The notes beneath the pieces were generated by a model that was given only the letters and a program-made list of their open reading frames with translations, was not told where the DNA came from and searched no databases. Made by a program: the position numbers and the translations under genes. Shown here piece after piece: positions 29,001-38,295 of a DNA stretch of 64,000 bases (the stretch's first letter is position 1; the number at the start of each line of letters is the position of its first letter). The stretch is from Bacillus sp. CH30_1T. Lineage in GTDB: Bacteria > Bacillota > Bacilli > Bacillales > Bacillaceae_B. The stretch is taken from positions 295,297 through 359,296 of the forward strand of contig NZ_VTUY01000005.1 of NCBI RefSeq assembly GCF_008364765.1, in the 5' to 3' direction.

Positions 29001-30743
29001 TCAGTTCGAAAAATAATCACCTAATCCATGATAGATAGCCGTTGCCGCCAGGTCTTGAAAATACTGTGTATTGACATTGGCTTCCTCTGCTGGATTACTT
29101 AAGAATCCCAGCTCCAAAAGGACAGCCGGCTGATTATTTTCACGTACAACGTGATAATCTCCTACTCGTACACCGCGGTCTTTCGTCGGTAACCGATCTG
29201 CCAGACTTCCATGAATTTCATCTGCCAGTTCTTTCTGGTGACCTTGATAATAGTAGGTAGTATGCCCGACGATAGAGGAATCAAGAATGCTGTCAAAATG
29301 GAGGCTGATAAAGGCATCGGCCTGATAATAATGAGATAATGATACCCTTGATGGCAATGAAAGATATTCATCGTTTTTCCTTGTTAAGACCACTTTGGCT
29401 CCAGCGCTCTTTAGCTTTTCGGCAAGGAGTTCCCCGGTTCTCATGGTAAGGAGCTTTTCCAATGTCCCACTTGCTCCGGTCGTTCCACTGTCTCTGCCTC
29501 CATGTCCCGGATCAATCACCACGACTTTATCTTGTAAGCCGCCGCTCCGCTTGCGTGAAGGAGTGGTGTTTTCCCCGGTGCTGGATCGGATGGACACCAC
29601 CCAGCCGGCAACAAAGCCTGCGCTGCCGTCCTCTAATTCAATCTCATACCAATCTCCGTTTTTGCTAATAACGGGGAAGGTGTCACCACTGGATCCCCGT
29701 TCGATGACGCTTGCACGGGCGTTTGCTTCACTTCTGATGTTGGTACCATTGTATAGAACTGTGACGTTTTCATTTTCTGAAGATGGTTCACTCTCATGAG
29801 CGGAGGCAGTAACGGTTTTTTGGACATACCAACCGGCAATCCAGCCTTTCTTCCCATTTGAGAGCTTAATCTGATACCAATTGTTTTTCTCTTTTAATAA
29901 GGAATATTTCTCACCTTTTGAGACCTTTCCAACGACGTTCCCGTTCAAAGAGGTTTCATCACGGACATTTAAACCGTGAACCGTAATGATTCCAATAAGA
30001 TCTGTGGGCGAGGAGGAGGGCTCCTCTTCAATAGCGCTCGAAGAGAATTCTACATATGCATCGTTCACCCATGCCTTGTCGCTGCCAAATTGAATCTCGT
30101 ACCACCCGCTGACACTTCCTGTTACATCTACGTGATCTCCCTTATTTAATATTCCCAGGACGGAACTTTGTAGAGAAGGGGAGGTTCGAACATTAAGGGA
30201 GTTGTCGGTGATGATCCCTTGTTTATTTTCCTTCTTTTTCGATGGGGAAGAAGTTGTGTTGTTTTCCGACACGTATTCCTTATGCACCCAGCCGCTACCT
30301 TTATCCCATTCGATGAACAGCCAGTCACCCTCTTCGTCGGAAACGGATACTCTATCACCCGTGTTTAAAACCGTCACGACTCCTTCAGAGGTGCCGGGCC
30401 CTTTTCTGACGCGTAGCCCATCGGTGTTCACCCGTGCTTCCTGTTTTGGAGAAACATCGGAAGCAGCAGATTCTACTGAGACAAGCCATTCTGCCACCCA
30501 GCCCTCTCCACTACCGGTCCTGACCTTATACCATTCATTTTGTGTGTCTACTATACTGTACTCTTCCCCTCTATGTACCTTCGTCAGAACCGGGTAACTG
30601 AGTCCTGGCCCCGTACGGACATTCAGTGTCGGAACACTGATCGTGGCCGTGCCTGTTTCTGCATGTGCATAATCAGCTTCGAGTGGCTGAAAAGGAATGA
30701 TCATGAGCACAATCAGTATCGATGCAATTATTTTCTTAATCAT
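29001..30743 (-). CDS. yrvJ: SH3b-repeat N-acetylmuramoyl-L-alanine amidase (YrvJ-like)
   Basis: A secreted cell wall hydrolase. A signal peptide (about residues 1-29) precedes five bacterial SH3 domains, each marked by a LNVR/LRVR/TNIR motif followed by W (Y/L)(K/F/E/Q) and a GW(V/I) ending, covering about residues 33-390. The C-terminal Amidase_3 domain (about 400-580) has the zinc ligands in VIDPGHGGRDSG, the ASGTLEKLL glutamate and FISLHFDS, and the catalytic glutamate in LLELGFLSNP. The ATG at 30743 fits AGGAGG better than the in-frame GTG two codons upstream. Its place after dtd matches B. subtilis yrvJ. Confidence 0.93.
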   Translation of the reverse strand: MIKKIIASILIVLMIIPFQPLEADYAHAETGTATISVPTLNVRTGPGLSYPVLTKVHRGEEYSIVDTQNEWYKVRTGSGEGWVAEWLVSVESAASDVSPKQEARVNTDGLRVRKGPGTSEGVVTVLNTGDRVSVSDEEGDWLFIEWDKGSGWVHKEYVSENNTTSSPSKKKENKQGIITDNSLNVRTSPSLQSSVLGILNKGDHVDVTGSVSGWYEIQFGSDKAWVNDAYVEFSSSAIEEEPSSSPTDLIGIITVHGLNVRDETSLNGNVVGKVSKGEKYSLLKEKNNWYQIKLSNGKKGWIAGWYVQKTVTASAHESEPSSENENVTVLYNGTNIRSEANARASVIERGSSGDTFPVISKNGDWYEIELEDGSAGFVAGWVVSIRSSTGENTTPSRKRSGGLQDKVVVIDPGHGGRDSGTTGASGTLEKLLTMRTGELLAEKLKSAGAKVVLTRKNDEYLSLPSRVSLSHYYQADAFISLHFDSILDSSIVGHTTYYYQGHQKELADEIHGSLADRLPTKDRGVRVGDYHVVRENNQPAVLLELGFLSNPAEEANVNTQYFQDLAATAIYHGLGDYFSN

Positions 30744-30798
30744 CTTCACCTCCTGTTAGAAATACAAACACCCATAGTAATATCGGATCTTTTCACTT

Positions 30799-30816
30799 AG
30801 ATATTGATCAATATCT
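30799..30816. repeat. Perfect 18-bp palindrome between yrvJ and the small gene
   Basis: AGATATTGATCAATATCT, fully self-complementary, lies 56 bases upstream of yrvJ in a 200-base AT-rich region with no other gene. A nearby TCGACGATTTATCGA adds partial symmetry. It could be an operator for yrvJ. Confidence 0.5.
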
Positions 30817-30943
30817 CGACGATTTATCGAAAAAATCCCTTATGGGTTTAATACGATAAAAAAAATTAAATTCCTCTAAAACGAAATAAAAATAGGTAAT
30901 TGGAAATGATAGAGTTAAGGATTGTTTTGAAAGGATGATGGAA

Positions 30944-31120
30944 TTGAGGTCAAGTGAAAAAGGGTTTATGAATGCAAATGGTGATAACCAGCTGTTCGGT
31001 GTGGATTTTCATCAGTTTCTAGAACGTGAGAAAGATGCCTTGAACGTGGAACTTGCTTCCGAGTTCGGGTTATCGTTGAAAGAAGTTAAGCTTCTGAAAA
31101 AGAAAATGGAAAGATCGTAA
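30944..31120 (+). CDS. Small protein of unknown function (YrzK-like position)
   Basis: About 58 residues, charged, with a C-terminal segment (ELASEFGLSLKEVKLLKKKMERS in parts) that looks like the start of a helix-turn-helix. I prefer the TTG at 30944, since AAAGGA is 8 bases upstream; ATG codons at 30935 and 30938 lie too close to it. It lies immediately before the hisS T-box and its place corresponds to yrzK of B. subtilis. Not recognised further. Confidence 0.6.
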   Translation: MRSSEKGFMNANGDNQLFGVDFHQFLEREKDALNVELASEFGLSLKEVKLLKKKMERS

Positions 31121-31139
31121 CGAAATTTTCTTTAACCTC

Positions 31140-31168
31140 TTGACATGAACTAACGGCATCCGTATCAT
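31140..31168 (+). promoter_or_regulatory. Sigma-A promoter for the hisS-aspS T-box transcript
   Basis: TTGACA, 17 bases, TATCAT, about 30 bases before the start of T-box Stem I. Confidence 0.82.
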
Positions 31169-31194
31169 TATAGAAATAAAATAACATTTACAAA

Positions 31195-31452
31195 AACCGT
31201 TGATCGAGCATAGTAGCTGATACCCGCGTGTAAAGAGAGGAAATGCCTTGGCTGAGAGCATTTCTACAATGTGAATTAGTGAATGAACACTCAGGAGGTT
31301 TCTCTCTGAAAAAGTTTCTTTAGTAGGAGATGAACGTACCAGGCGTTAACTGGCTAAGTGGAGGTCTTTATAGACTTCAATTAGGGTGGCACCACGGGAA
31401 TAACAGCTCTCGTCCCTTGTATGATATACAAGGGACTGAGGGCTTTTTTTAT
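31195..31452 (+). promoter_or_regulatory. T-box riboswitch controlling hisS-aspS
   Basis: The T-box sequence AGGGTGGCACCACGGG is at 31384-31399, followed by the terminator with stem GCTCTCGTCCCTTGTAT/ATACAAGGGACTGAGGGC (31407-31443) and a T run. Stem I carries AGTA (31211-31214) and a distal hairpin GAAATGC/GCATTTC. The helix above the specifier loop is GCTGAT (31215-31220) with ATTAGT (31275-31280). The specifier region GAATGAACAC (31281-31290) contains overlapping GAA, AAC and CAC; CAC would be histidine, AAC asparagine. The antiterminator bulge reads TGGC, which pairs with a tRNA whose discriminator base is G, expected for tRNA-Asp or tRNA-Asn rather than tRNA-His (C73). Confidence 0.95.
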
Positions 31453-31494
31453 TTACATAAATATCAATGTGCTATATAAAAGGAGGAAATCAAC

Positions 31495-32769
31495 TTGTCC
31501 ATTCAGATTCCAAGAGGTACACAGGACATTCTACCAGGTGAAGTAGAAAAATGGCAGTATGTAGAGGAAGTGGCGAAGAATCTTTGCCACGCCTATCAGT
31601 ATAAAGAAATCCGCACACCTATCTTTGAGGCGAGCGAGTTGTTTACCAGAGGCGTAGGGGATACGACGGATATCGTTCAAAAAGAAATGTATATGTTTGA
31701 AGATCGCGGAGGTAGAAGCTTGGCACTCCGACCTGAAGGAACCGCTTCTGTAGTTCGCTCCTTTGTAGGAAATAAGATGTTCGGGTATCCAAATCAGCCA
31801 ACAAAGCTCTTTTACTCCGGTCCGATGTTCAGGTACGAAAGACCACAAGCCGGCCGCTACCGCCAATTTGTCCAGTTCGGTGTTGAAGCATTGGGAAGTG
31901 AAGACCCGGCGATTGATGCAGAAGTGATTTCATTAGCAATGGGAATTTATAAGAAACTAGGACTTACTCAATTAAAGTTAATCATTAATAGTCTTGGTGA
32001 TGCGGGTAGTCGAAACGCTCACAGAGAAGCGCTGATCAATCACTTCAAACCAAGAATTGATGAATTCTGCGGAGATTGTCAGAATCGTTTAGAGAAGAAT
32101 CCATTACGCATTCTCGATTGTAAAAAAGACCGTGACCATGAATTAATGTCTACAGCACCCTCGATTCTCGAGTACTTAAACAGCGAATCGAAAGCCTATT
32201 TTGAAAAAGTCCAAACGCACTTAACGGGGATGGATGTGGAATTCGTAGTAGATCCAACTCTTGTTCGCGGCCTTGATTATTATAATCACACAGCTTTTGA
32301 AATCATGAGTGACGCAGAAGGATTTGGAGCCATCACGACCCTTTGTGGTGGAGGACGTTACAATGGGTTGGTGGAAATGATCGGTGGTCCGGAGACTCCA
32401 GGAATCGGTTTTGCCTTTAGTATTGAAAGACTACTTTCCGCACTCGAAGCTGAAAATGTTGAACTTCCAATTGAGCAAGGCGTCGATTGTTTTATCGTTT
32501 CGCTGGGAGAAGAAGCGAAGGATTATGCAGTTAAGCTTCTTCACAATTTAAGACAGGTGGGAATTTCTTCAGAAAAGGATTACCTGGATCGTAAGGTGAA
32601 AGGTCAATTTAAAGCAGCGGACCGCTATGAAGCGAAATATGTAGCCGTCATTGGCGACAATGAATTACAGGAAAATAAAATCAACCTGAAAGATATGGCT
32701 ACTGGTGAGCAGGAAGAAATAAGTCTTGATCGTTTTGTAGAGAATGTGAAAAGCAAACTTGGTAAATAG
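31495..32769 (+). CDS. hisS: Histidyl-tRNA synthetase
   Basis: Class II synthetase charging tRNA-His. Motif 2 region [20 protein letters not shown], histidine-specific segments [10 protein letters not shown] and [14 protein letters not shown] (HisA motif), motif 3 [12 protein letters not shown], and the C-terminal anticodon-binding domain (about residues 325-424) are visible. The TTG start is preceded by AAGGAGG. 424 residues is normal. Controlled with aspS by the upstream T-box. Confidence 0.97.
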   Translation: MSIQIPRGTQDILPGEVEKWQYVEEVAKNLCHAYQYKEIRTPIFEASELFTRGVGDTTDIVQKEMYMFEDRGGRSLALRPEGTASVVRSFVGNKMFGYPNQPTKLFYSGPMFRYERPQAGRYRQFVQFGVEALGSEDPAIDAEVISLAMGIYKKLGLTQLKLIINSLGDAGSRNAHREALINHFKPRIDEFCGDCQNRLEKNPLRILDCKKDRDHELMSTAPSILEYLNSESKAYFEKVQTHLTGMDVEFVVDPTLVRGLDYYNHTAFEIMSDAEGFGAITTLCGGGRYNGLVEMIGGPETPGIGFAFSIERLLSALEAENVELPIEQGVDCFIVSLGEEAKDYAVKLLHNLRQVGISSEKDYLDRKVKGQFKAADRYEAKYVAVIGDNELQENKINLKDMATGEQEEISLDRFVENVKSKLGK

Positions 32770-32798
32770 AACCCGTTGATTTTGACAAGGAGGAGAAC

Positions 32799-34568
32799 AT
32801 GATGACAAAAAGAACAGCGTATTGCGGAGATATCACAGAATCATACATCGGAGAAAAAATTACGATTAAAGGCTGGGTACAAAAGAGAAGGGACTTAGGT
32901 GGGTTAATCTTCATCGACCTTCGTGACAGAGAAGGAATCGTACAAGTCGTCTTTAATCCGGATTTATCCGGAGAAGCCCTCGCCCTTGCGGAGAAAATTC
33001 GTAATGAGTATGTACTTAGTGTGACAGGTACTGTCGTAGCAAGAGGAGAAGGAACGGTCAACCCTAACCTGAAAACGGGGAAAGTGGAAATTCATGTAGA
33101 AGAGGTTCAAATCATAAATGAAGCGAAGACCCCTCCTTTTATGATTGATGATCAGATGGAAGTGTCTGATGATGTCCGTTTGAAATATCGTTACGTAGAT
33201 CTTCGCCGACCAGCGATGATGGAAACGTTGAGAATGCGTCATAATGTTACCACATCCTTCCGTAACTTTTTGAACGAAAACGGATTCCTGGATGTGGAAA
33301 CACCGATCTTAACAAAGAGTACGCCTGAAGGTGCACGTGACTACTTAGTGCCGAGCCGTGTTCACCAAGGTGAATTTTACGCGCTGCCACAATCACCGCA
33401 AATCTTCAAGCAATTGCTGATGGTATCCGGTTTCGACCGCTATTACCAAATTGCCCGCTGTTTCCGTGACGAAGATCTTCGAGCAGATCGTCAGCCGGAA
33501 TTCACTCAGATTGATATGGAAATGAGTTTTATGGATACAGAACAGATCATTTCTCTTGTAGAAGACATGATGAAGAAGCTGATGACTGATGTGAAAGACC
33601 TGAATGTTCAATTACCATTCCAAAGAATGACGTATGATGATGCCATGAGTCGTTACGGTTCAGACAAACCGGATACACGTTTTGGATTGGAATTGATCGA
33701 CGTATCGGAAATTGTGAAGGAATCCGGATTTAAAGTATTCGCAGGCGCTGTAGCAAGCGGTGGTCAGGTGAAACTGATTAACGTAAAAGGCGGTGCTTCC
33801 CAGTATTCCCGTAAAGACATCGATGGGCTGACAGAGTTTGTTGCACGTTTCGGGGCAAAAGGGCTTGCCTGGTTAAAGGTAGAAGAAGAAGGCTTAAAAG
33901 GACCTATTTCCAAATTTGTGACAGAAGAGGATGCTTCGCAAATCTCTGCTTCTGCGAATGCAGAATCGGGAGACCTATTGCTATTCGTGGCTGATAAAAA
34001 ATCAGTAGTGGCAGATGCACTGGGTGCCCTTCGTCTGAAATTAGGAAAAGAATTAAAGCTGATTGATGAAACAAAATTCAATTTCCTATGGGTGACCGAC
34101 TGGCCATTGCTTGAGTTTGATGAAAGGGAGAACCGTTATTATGCTGCCCACCATCCATTCACGATGCCAGTGAGAGAAGACCTGGAACGTTTCGAGACAG
34201 ATCCTTCCTCGGTCCGTGCCGAAGCATATGACCTTGTATTGAATGGATACGAGCTTGGAGGGGGATCTCTTCGAATTTATGAGCGTGATATTCAAGAAAA
34301 GATGTTTAAAGTACTTGGTTTCTCAAAAGAAGAAGCAGAAAAGCAGTTTGGGTTTCTATTGGAAGCCTTTGAATATGGAACACCTCCACATGGCGGAATC
34401 GCCCTTGGTCTGGACCGTTTAGTGATGCTCCTTGCAGGACGCACAAATCTCCGTGATACCATTGCGTTCCCTAAAACGGCAAGTGCAAGCTGTGTATTGA
34501 CGGATGCTCCAGGTGAAGTGAGTGAAGCTCAATTAAAAGAGCTGTCCTTGTCGCTGGATGTAGAATAA
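32799..34568 (+). CDS. aspS: Aspartyl-tRNA synthetase
   Basis: Class IIb synthetase. An N-terminal OB-fold anticodon domain ([19 protein letters not shown], residues about 25-43) is followed by class II motif 2 ([18 protein letters not shown]) and motif 3 ([13 protein letters not shown] region) with the bacterial GAD insertion between. The Leu in RRDLG is the residue associated with discriminating enzymes in Pseudomonas comparisons, so tRNA-Asn charging is not indicated. Two adjacent ATG codons, 32799 and 32802, follow AAGGAGGAG. 30 bases after hisS. Confidence 0.97.
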   Translation: MMTKRTAYCGDITESYIGEKITIKGWVQKRRDLGGLIFIDLRDREGIVQVVFNPDLSGEALALAEKIRNEYVLSVTGTVVARGEGTVNPNLKTGKVEIHVEEVQIINEAKTPPFMIDDQMEVSDDVRLKYRYVDLRRPAMMETLRMRHNVTTSFRNFLNENGFLDVETPILTKSTPEGARDYLVPSRVHQGEFYALPQSPQIFKQLLMVSGFDRYYQIARCFRDEDLRADRQPEFTQIDMEMSFMDTEQIISLVEDMMKKLMTDVKDLNVQLPFQRMTYDDAMSRYGSDKPDTRFGLELIDVSEIVKESGFKVFAGAVASGGQVKLINVKGGASQYSRKDIDGLTEFVARFGAKGLAWLKVEEEGLKGPISKFVTEEDASQISASANAESGDLLLFVADKKSVVADALGALRLKLGKELKLIDETKFNFLWVTDWPLLEFDERENRYYAAHHPFTMPVREDLERFETDPSSVRAEAYDLVLNGYELGGGSLRIYERDIQEKMFKVLGFSKEEAEKQFGFLLEAFEYGTPPHGGIALGLDRLVMLLAGRTNLRDTIAFPKTASASCVLTDAPGEVSEAQLKELSLSLDVE

Positions 34569-34594
34569 TGTAAATAAGTTCCGGAGGTCATTCG

Positions 34595-34623
34595 TTGAAA
34601 TCATCAAGGTGATATGATATTAT
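34595..34623 (+). promoter_or_regulatory. Sigma-A promoter for 6S RNA
   Basis: TTGAAA, 17 bases, TATTAT. It predicts a start around 34630, just before the closing stem of the RNA. Confidence 0.75.
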
Positions 34624-34631
34624 TTAAACAA

Positions 34632-34845
34632 TCACAAACGAGTCCTGATGTGTGCGACGTTTTTACCTAACAGTTTTGACCGAACAATTCAAACTTTGGG
34701 AGCTTGACGTTTCTGCTAGGCGTTCACGCCCCGTGCCGGGGACTAACAAATAGTGGAATAAAGCACCCACCTGCCGAGAGCGGGTTCAAAACGAAGGAAA
34801 TGATGGCGACGGCACGATTGGGACTCGACCAAACATGATTTTTTA
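34632..34845 (+). ncRNA. bsrA: 6S RNA (6S-1/BsrA type)
   Basis: A gene-free 460-base gap between aspS and tcdA holds a structured RNA. The 5' segment GAGTCCTGATGTGTG matches the start of Bacillus 6S-1 as I know it. CGAGTCC (34639-34645) closes with GGACTCG (34821-34827), enclosing about 189 bases, the usual 6S size. GC-rich hairpins occur in between (for example CCCCGTGCCGGGG at 34730-34742), and B. subtilis has bsrA at this position. 6S RNA binds sigma-A holoenzyme in stationary phase. Ends are approximate. Confidence 0.85.
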
Positions 34846-34867
34846 AACAAGAACCTATAGAATGAAG

Positions 34868-34896
34868 AGTCAGGCTGAAAGTGGCCTGGCTTTTTT
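34868..34896 (+). terminator. Rho-independent terminator downstream of 6S RNA
   Basis: Stem AGTCAGGC with GCCTGGCT, loop TGAAAGTG, then TTTTTT. It would end read-through from 6S RNA or aspS. Confidence 0.8.
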
Positions 34897-35028
34897 GTTG
34901 GGACTAAACCTCTTCTTAATAGGGTAAACAAATGGGGAGGACAACATTTCATATTGATTTTCGGTCCTGTATCCTTTATTCTAATTCAGTATAAACCTAG
35001 TTGAATACTTATAATGGAGTTGATTATT

Positions 35029-35793
35029 TTGCTACACCAGTTTTCACGAAATGAACTAGCGATCGGTAAGGAAGGCCTTCAAACCCTAAAGAATAGTACG
35101 GTGGCAGTACTTGGAATCGGGGGAGTGGGATCCTTTGCAGCCGAAGCTTTAGCCAGGTCAGGTGTAGGCCGTCTTGTGTTAGTGGATAAAGATGATGTTG
35201 ATATTACAAACGTGAATCGTCAAGTTCATGCATTGCTTTCTACAGTAGGTCAGCCGAAAGTCGATTTGATGAGAGACCGCATCCAGGATATTAATCCGGA
35301 CTGTGAAGTCATTGCCTTAAAGATGTTCTACACGGAAGAAACTTACGAAGAATTCTTCAATCAAGGATTGGATTACGTAATAGATGCTTCTGATACAATT
35401 TCGTATAAAATACACTTAATGAAAGAATGTTTAAAACGCGATATTCCATTGATCGCGAGCATGGGAGCGGCGAATAAAACCGATCCGACACGCTTCAAAA
35501 TTGCCGATATCAGCAAGACTCATACGGATCCAATCGCAAAGGTGATCCGGACCCGCCTGAAAAAAGAAGGCATTAAAAAAGGCGTAACTGTTGTTTTCTC
35601 TGATGAGAGTCCCATCGTCATCCGTGAAGATATCAGAAAAGAAGTAGGGAAAGATGATGCAAAGATTCGTAAAGCCCAGCTTCCTCCATCTTCAAACGCA
35701 TTTGTTCCATCGGTTGCAGGTCTTATTGCAGCCAGTCATGTGATGAACCAGTTGTTAAAGCATATTGAAATCAAAAGAGTAAAAGACAAATAA
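35029..35793 (+). CDS. tcdA: tRNA threonylcarbamoyladenosine dehydratase TcdA (YrvM)
   Basis: An E1-like adenylating enzyme that cyclises t6A37 to ct6A in tRNA. The nucleotide-binding loop VAVLGIGGVGSFAAEALARSG is at about residues 25-45; DKDDVDITNVNRQ and DASDTISYK follow. The TTG at 35029 gives MLHQFSRNELAIG, the family N-terminus, with GGAG upstream; the ATG at 35014 would add five residues and has no ribosome binding site. 254 residues is normal. Confidence 0.92.
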   Translation: MLHQFSRNELAIGKEGLQTLKNSTVAVLGIGGVGSFAAEALARSGVGRLVLVDKDDVDITNVNRQVHALLSTVGQPKVDLMRDRIQDINPDCEVIALKMFYTEETYEEFFNQGLDYVIDASDTISYKIHLMKECLKRDIPLIASMGAANKTDPTRFKIADISKTHTDPIAKVIRTRLKKEGIKKGVTVVFSDESPIVIREDIRKEVGKDDAKIRKAQLPPSSNAFVPSVAGLIAASHVMNQLLKHIEIKRVKDK

Positions 35794-35808
35794 AGACCAT
35801 GCAACTGT

Positions 35809-35845
35809 AAGGACTGAATCCACTTTTGGATTCAGTCCTTTTTCA
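35809..35845. terminator. Terminator between tcdA and the RsfA-like gene
   Basis: A perfect 14-bp stem AAGGACTGAATCCA and complement, followed by TTTTT. The genes converge, so it may serve both. Confidence 0.88.
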
Positions 35846-35857
35846 TGTTGCGAAGTA

Positions 35858-36280
35858 TCAATGAATAATAGGGGAAGGGAGACCTGCATTTTTATCAAGG
35901 GCTTCCGCTTCCTTTAGCAGAGATAGCATCGCTTTTAATTTTTTATGCTTTTCAGAATACGCGATGTATCTTTTTTTAAGTTCGTCTTGTTTTAGAAGGA
36001 GCTCTTCCTTTTCATTTAGGAGAAGTTTATTCTCTTTCTGCTCACTGCCTCTCATTTCCCTTTGTAAAAAGGCAATACAAGATTCCAATGATACCTTAGA
36101 TGTCTGTTTATTTAATTTTGTATAATACCGGTGTGAACATGTCCCGGGCGTTCGCTTGATTTTCAATGCAGCTTCTTCAAAGGCTTCTCTTTTGGATTTG
36201 CCTTTTTCTCTGTATGATTGGACAACTTCCAATATTAGTTGATCTTCTTCCTCAGTCCAGAGTCGTTTTTTCTTTTCCAT
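35858..36280 (-). CDS. RsfA-family (Myb-like) transcription factor
   Basis: About 140 residues. The N-terminal Myb/SANT-like DNA-binding domain (residues about 5-58) has RLWTEEEDQLILEVV and TPGTCSHRYYTKL. A coiled coil follows (about 80-125). This layout is that of the prespore-specific factor RsfA and its paralogue YlbO. Start chosen at 36280, where GAGGAGG precedes the ATG; the extension to 36313 would include that site. Being forespore-specific is inferred from the family. It lies at the start of a block that differs from B. subtilis. Confidence 0.85.
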   Translation of the reverse strand: MEKKKRLWTEEEDQLILEVVQSYREKGKSKREAFEEAALKIKRTPGTCSHRYYTKLNKQTSKVSLESCIAFLQREMRGSEQKENKLLLNEKEELLLKQDELKKRYIAYSEKHKKLKAMLSLLKEAEALDKNAGLPSPIIH

Positions 36281-36354
36281 TTCCCATCCTCCTCTTCTAT
36301 TAGCTTTACACACTCCAGCAAAAAAACAATTCCATTAATTAGGTAAATAAGGGA

Positions 36355-36399
36355 TTGACGATATCATGTGTCATAGTGTACTATCTAACTAGAACACTA
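36355..36399 (+). promoter_or_regulatory. Promoter and candidate GntR (YtrA-type) operator for the ABC operon
   Basis: TTGACG (36355-36360), 18 bases, TACTAT (36379-36384). Overlapping the -10 is an inverted repeat TAGTGTACTA (36374-36383), 6 bases, TAGAACACTA (36390-36399), nine of ten positions symmetric. An operator overlapping the -10 fits repression by the GntR protein encoded in the same operon. Confidence 0.7.
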
Positions 36400-36424
36400 A
36401 AACGCGTTATGAAGGAGTGCAAGT

Positions 36425-37204
36425 ATGAACGCATTTAAAGGTCTTCTTTGGAAAGACTTCAAAACCTCCAAGGTTTGGTTCTATGGATGGATTGGTATTA
36501 TTTTTCTAATTTGCATCATAGGAATGGTGACCGGAAACTTAGTCAACGAGCCTATAATTGTTCAAATATTCATTATCATGATTGGTGTGTTTCACTTTGC
36601 GTTTCTGCCGGGCATTGTCTTGTCCATGCTTCGATTGGAAGGAAAGACGCAGCTTTGGCTTCATAGTCCTTATAGTGGATTCAGTCTTTTGTTGTCGAAA
36701 CTGATTATTGCCTTTATTTACTCTACGGTGTCACTTCTATTATTGGATCTTTTAGGTGTGATCACCTTGGCTGTCTTCCCTGAAGACTCTCTTTTTTCCT
36801 ATTGGCCAATCAAAGAAGGTATCCTATTTAATTTAGGAGTAACAGTAGTAGGACTGTATTTTTCCGGATGGACGATTTTCTTGTGGACTTTCTACCACTC
36901 ACTTTCAAAGTTTCCTTCCATCAAGAATATACGTTGGATTTTTGTAGCTGGTTTTATCATTGTGTATCAAAGTGTGGTCGCATTTCTTATGAGCATTAAA
37001 TGGGTGGAAAGAATACTCTTCGAAACTTTTACAGTTGAAGTGAGTTCAGGTGTCTTTTTCTCGGTTGGTTCTAGCGAGGCAAAAGCCGGTTTTGAGCCTG
37101 AAATGATCCAACTGCCCTTGCTGCCATTTGTATTCGAAGGAATGGTCATGGTTATCGTATTTATCATTTCCTGCTGGCTATTAGATCGTAAGGTTGAGGT
37201 GTAA
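36425..37204 (+). CDS. ABC transporter membrane protein (YhcE-like)
   Basis: A 259-residue protein with six hydrophobic segments (about residues 16-36, 46-68, 85-112, 130-155, 165-186, 233-253). The N-terminal MNAFKGLLWKDFKTSKVW resembles ABC-2 type permeases. First gene of an operon whose order (membrane protein, GntR, ATPase, ATPase, permease) matches yhcEFGHI of B. subtilis. Substrate unknown; YtrA-regulated systems commonly respond to cell wall stress. Confidence 0.75.
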   Translation: MNAFKGLLWKDFKTSKVWFYGWIGIIFLICIIGMVTGNLVNEPIIVQIFIIMIGVFHFAFLPGIVLSMLRLEGKTQLWLHSPYSGFSLLLSKLIIAFIYSTVSLLLLDLLGVITLAVFPEDSLFSYWPIKEGILFNLGVTVVGLYFSGWTIFLWTFYHSLSKFPSIKNIRWIFVAGFIIVYQSVVAFLMSIKWVERILFETFTVEVSSGVFFSVGSSEAKAGFEPEMIQLPLLPFVFEGMVMVIVFIISCWLLDRKVEV

Positions 37205-37207
37205 TAC

Positions 37208-37582
37208 ATGACAGAAGAATATACAGCTTCCAAACCGATATACCTCCAAATAGCTGACCGAATCATACGTGAGATTGTAAGAAAAGAATTATCTCCGGGT
37301 GACAAACTGCCTTCTGTTCGGGAAATGGCTGTTCAATCCGGGGTGAATCCAAATACCATTCAGCGTACGTATAGCGAATTAGAAAGGATGGACATTGTGG
37401 AGACGAGGAGAGGGCAAGGAACGTTTGTCACGGAAAAGGAAGAGGTTCTTTCCGTTTTGAACGAAAAAGTACAAGAGGAAGTAATCGAGTTGTTCATTAA
37501 AAACATGAGAGAACTGGGGTTAACGAAAGAACAAATGATAAAAGGCGTCGAGAGATATCTTGCCCAAAGAGGGGGGGAATAG
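37208..37582 (+). CDS. GntR-family repressor, YtrA subfamily (YhcF-like)
   Basis: A 124-residue regulator with an N-terminal winged helix-turn-helix (residues about 10-75: KPIYLQIADRIIREIV, LPSVREMAVQSGVNPNTIQRTYSELE, RRGQGTFVTE) and a short C-terminal dimerisation tail without an effector domain, as in the YtrA subfamily. Starts 3 bases after the permease gene. Probably represses its own operon through the palindrome at 36374-36399. Confidence 0.88.
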   Translation: MTEEYTASKPIYLQIADRIIREIVRKELSPGDKLPSVREMAVQSGVNPNTIQRTYSELERMDIVETRRGQGTFVTEKEEVLSVLNEKVQEEVIELFIKNMRELGLTKEQMIKGVERYLAQRGGE

Positions 37583-37584
37583 GA

Positions 37585-38295
37585 TTGGTTGTGAAATTTG
37601 AAGGTGTGACCAAAAAATATGGAAATGAAATGGCTTTGAAGAATACGTCTTTTCACTTCGAAAAGGGGAAGATATATGGTCTGCTTGGTCCAAATGGCAG
37701 CGGGAAATCGACCACTTTAAAAATGATTGCGGGATTAGTTCTTCCGAGTGTAGGTACAGTGACCATGAACGGTAAGCCAATTACCCGGAAACGAGCCGGT
37801 GAAGTGGCGTATTTAACAGAACTGGATATGTTTTATGAAGCATTTACCGTTGATGGGATGATCCGGTTTTACGCCTCTCAGTTCTCCGACTTTAATATAC
37901 AGCGGGCGCATGAATTAGTGGGATTCATGGAACTGGACAGTAAGAAAAAGATCAAGCATTTATCAAAAGGAAAACGCGGCAGACTGAAGCTTGTTCTTGC
38001 CCTGTCCCGTAATACAGAGGTCCTTCTCCTGGATGAACCCTTTTCAGGATTGGATCCCATGGTAAGGGACTCCATCGTGAAAGGTCTCTTATCTTATATC
38101 GATTTCGGCAATCAAACAGTGATCATAGCAACCCATGAAATCGATGAAATTGAAGGGATACTTGATGAAGCGTTTATCATCAATGATGGAGAAATTAAAG
38201 GGCACTGTCAGGTAGAAGAGCTTAGAGAAATAGAAGGATTGTCTGTCCTGCAGTGGTTGAAAAAAACAACGAAAAAAGAAGGGAAGATGAAGTGA
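37585..38295 (+). CDS. ABC transporter ATP-binding protein (YhcG-like)
   Basis: ABC ATPase of 236 residues. Walker A GPNGSGKSTT (about 36-45), a degenerate signature LSKGKRGRLKL in place of LSGGQ, Walker B VLLLDEPFSGLDP, and switch histidine IIATHE. TTG start after GGGGGGG; a GTG two codons on is an alternative. Two bases after gntR; its stop overlaps the next start (TGATG). Confidence 0.88.
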   Translation: MVVKFEGVTKKYGNEMALKNTSFHFEKGKIYGLLGPNGSGKSTTLKMIAGLVLPSVGTVTMNGKPITRKRAGEVAYLTELDMFYEAFTVDGMIRFYASQFSDFNIQRAHELVGFMELDSKKKIKHLSKGKRGRLKLVLALSRNTEVLLLDEPFSGLDPMVRDSIVKGLLSYIDFGNQTVIIATHEIDEIEGILDEAFIINDGEIKGHCQVEELREIEGLSVLQWLKKTTKKEGKMK

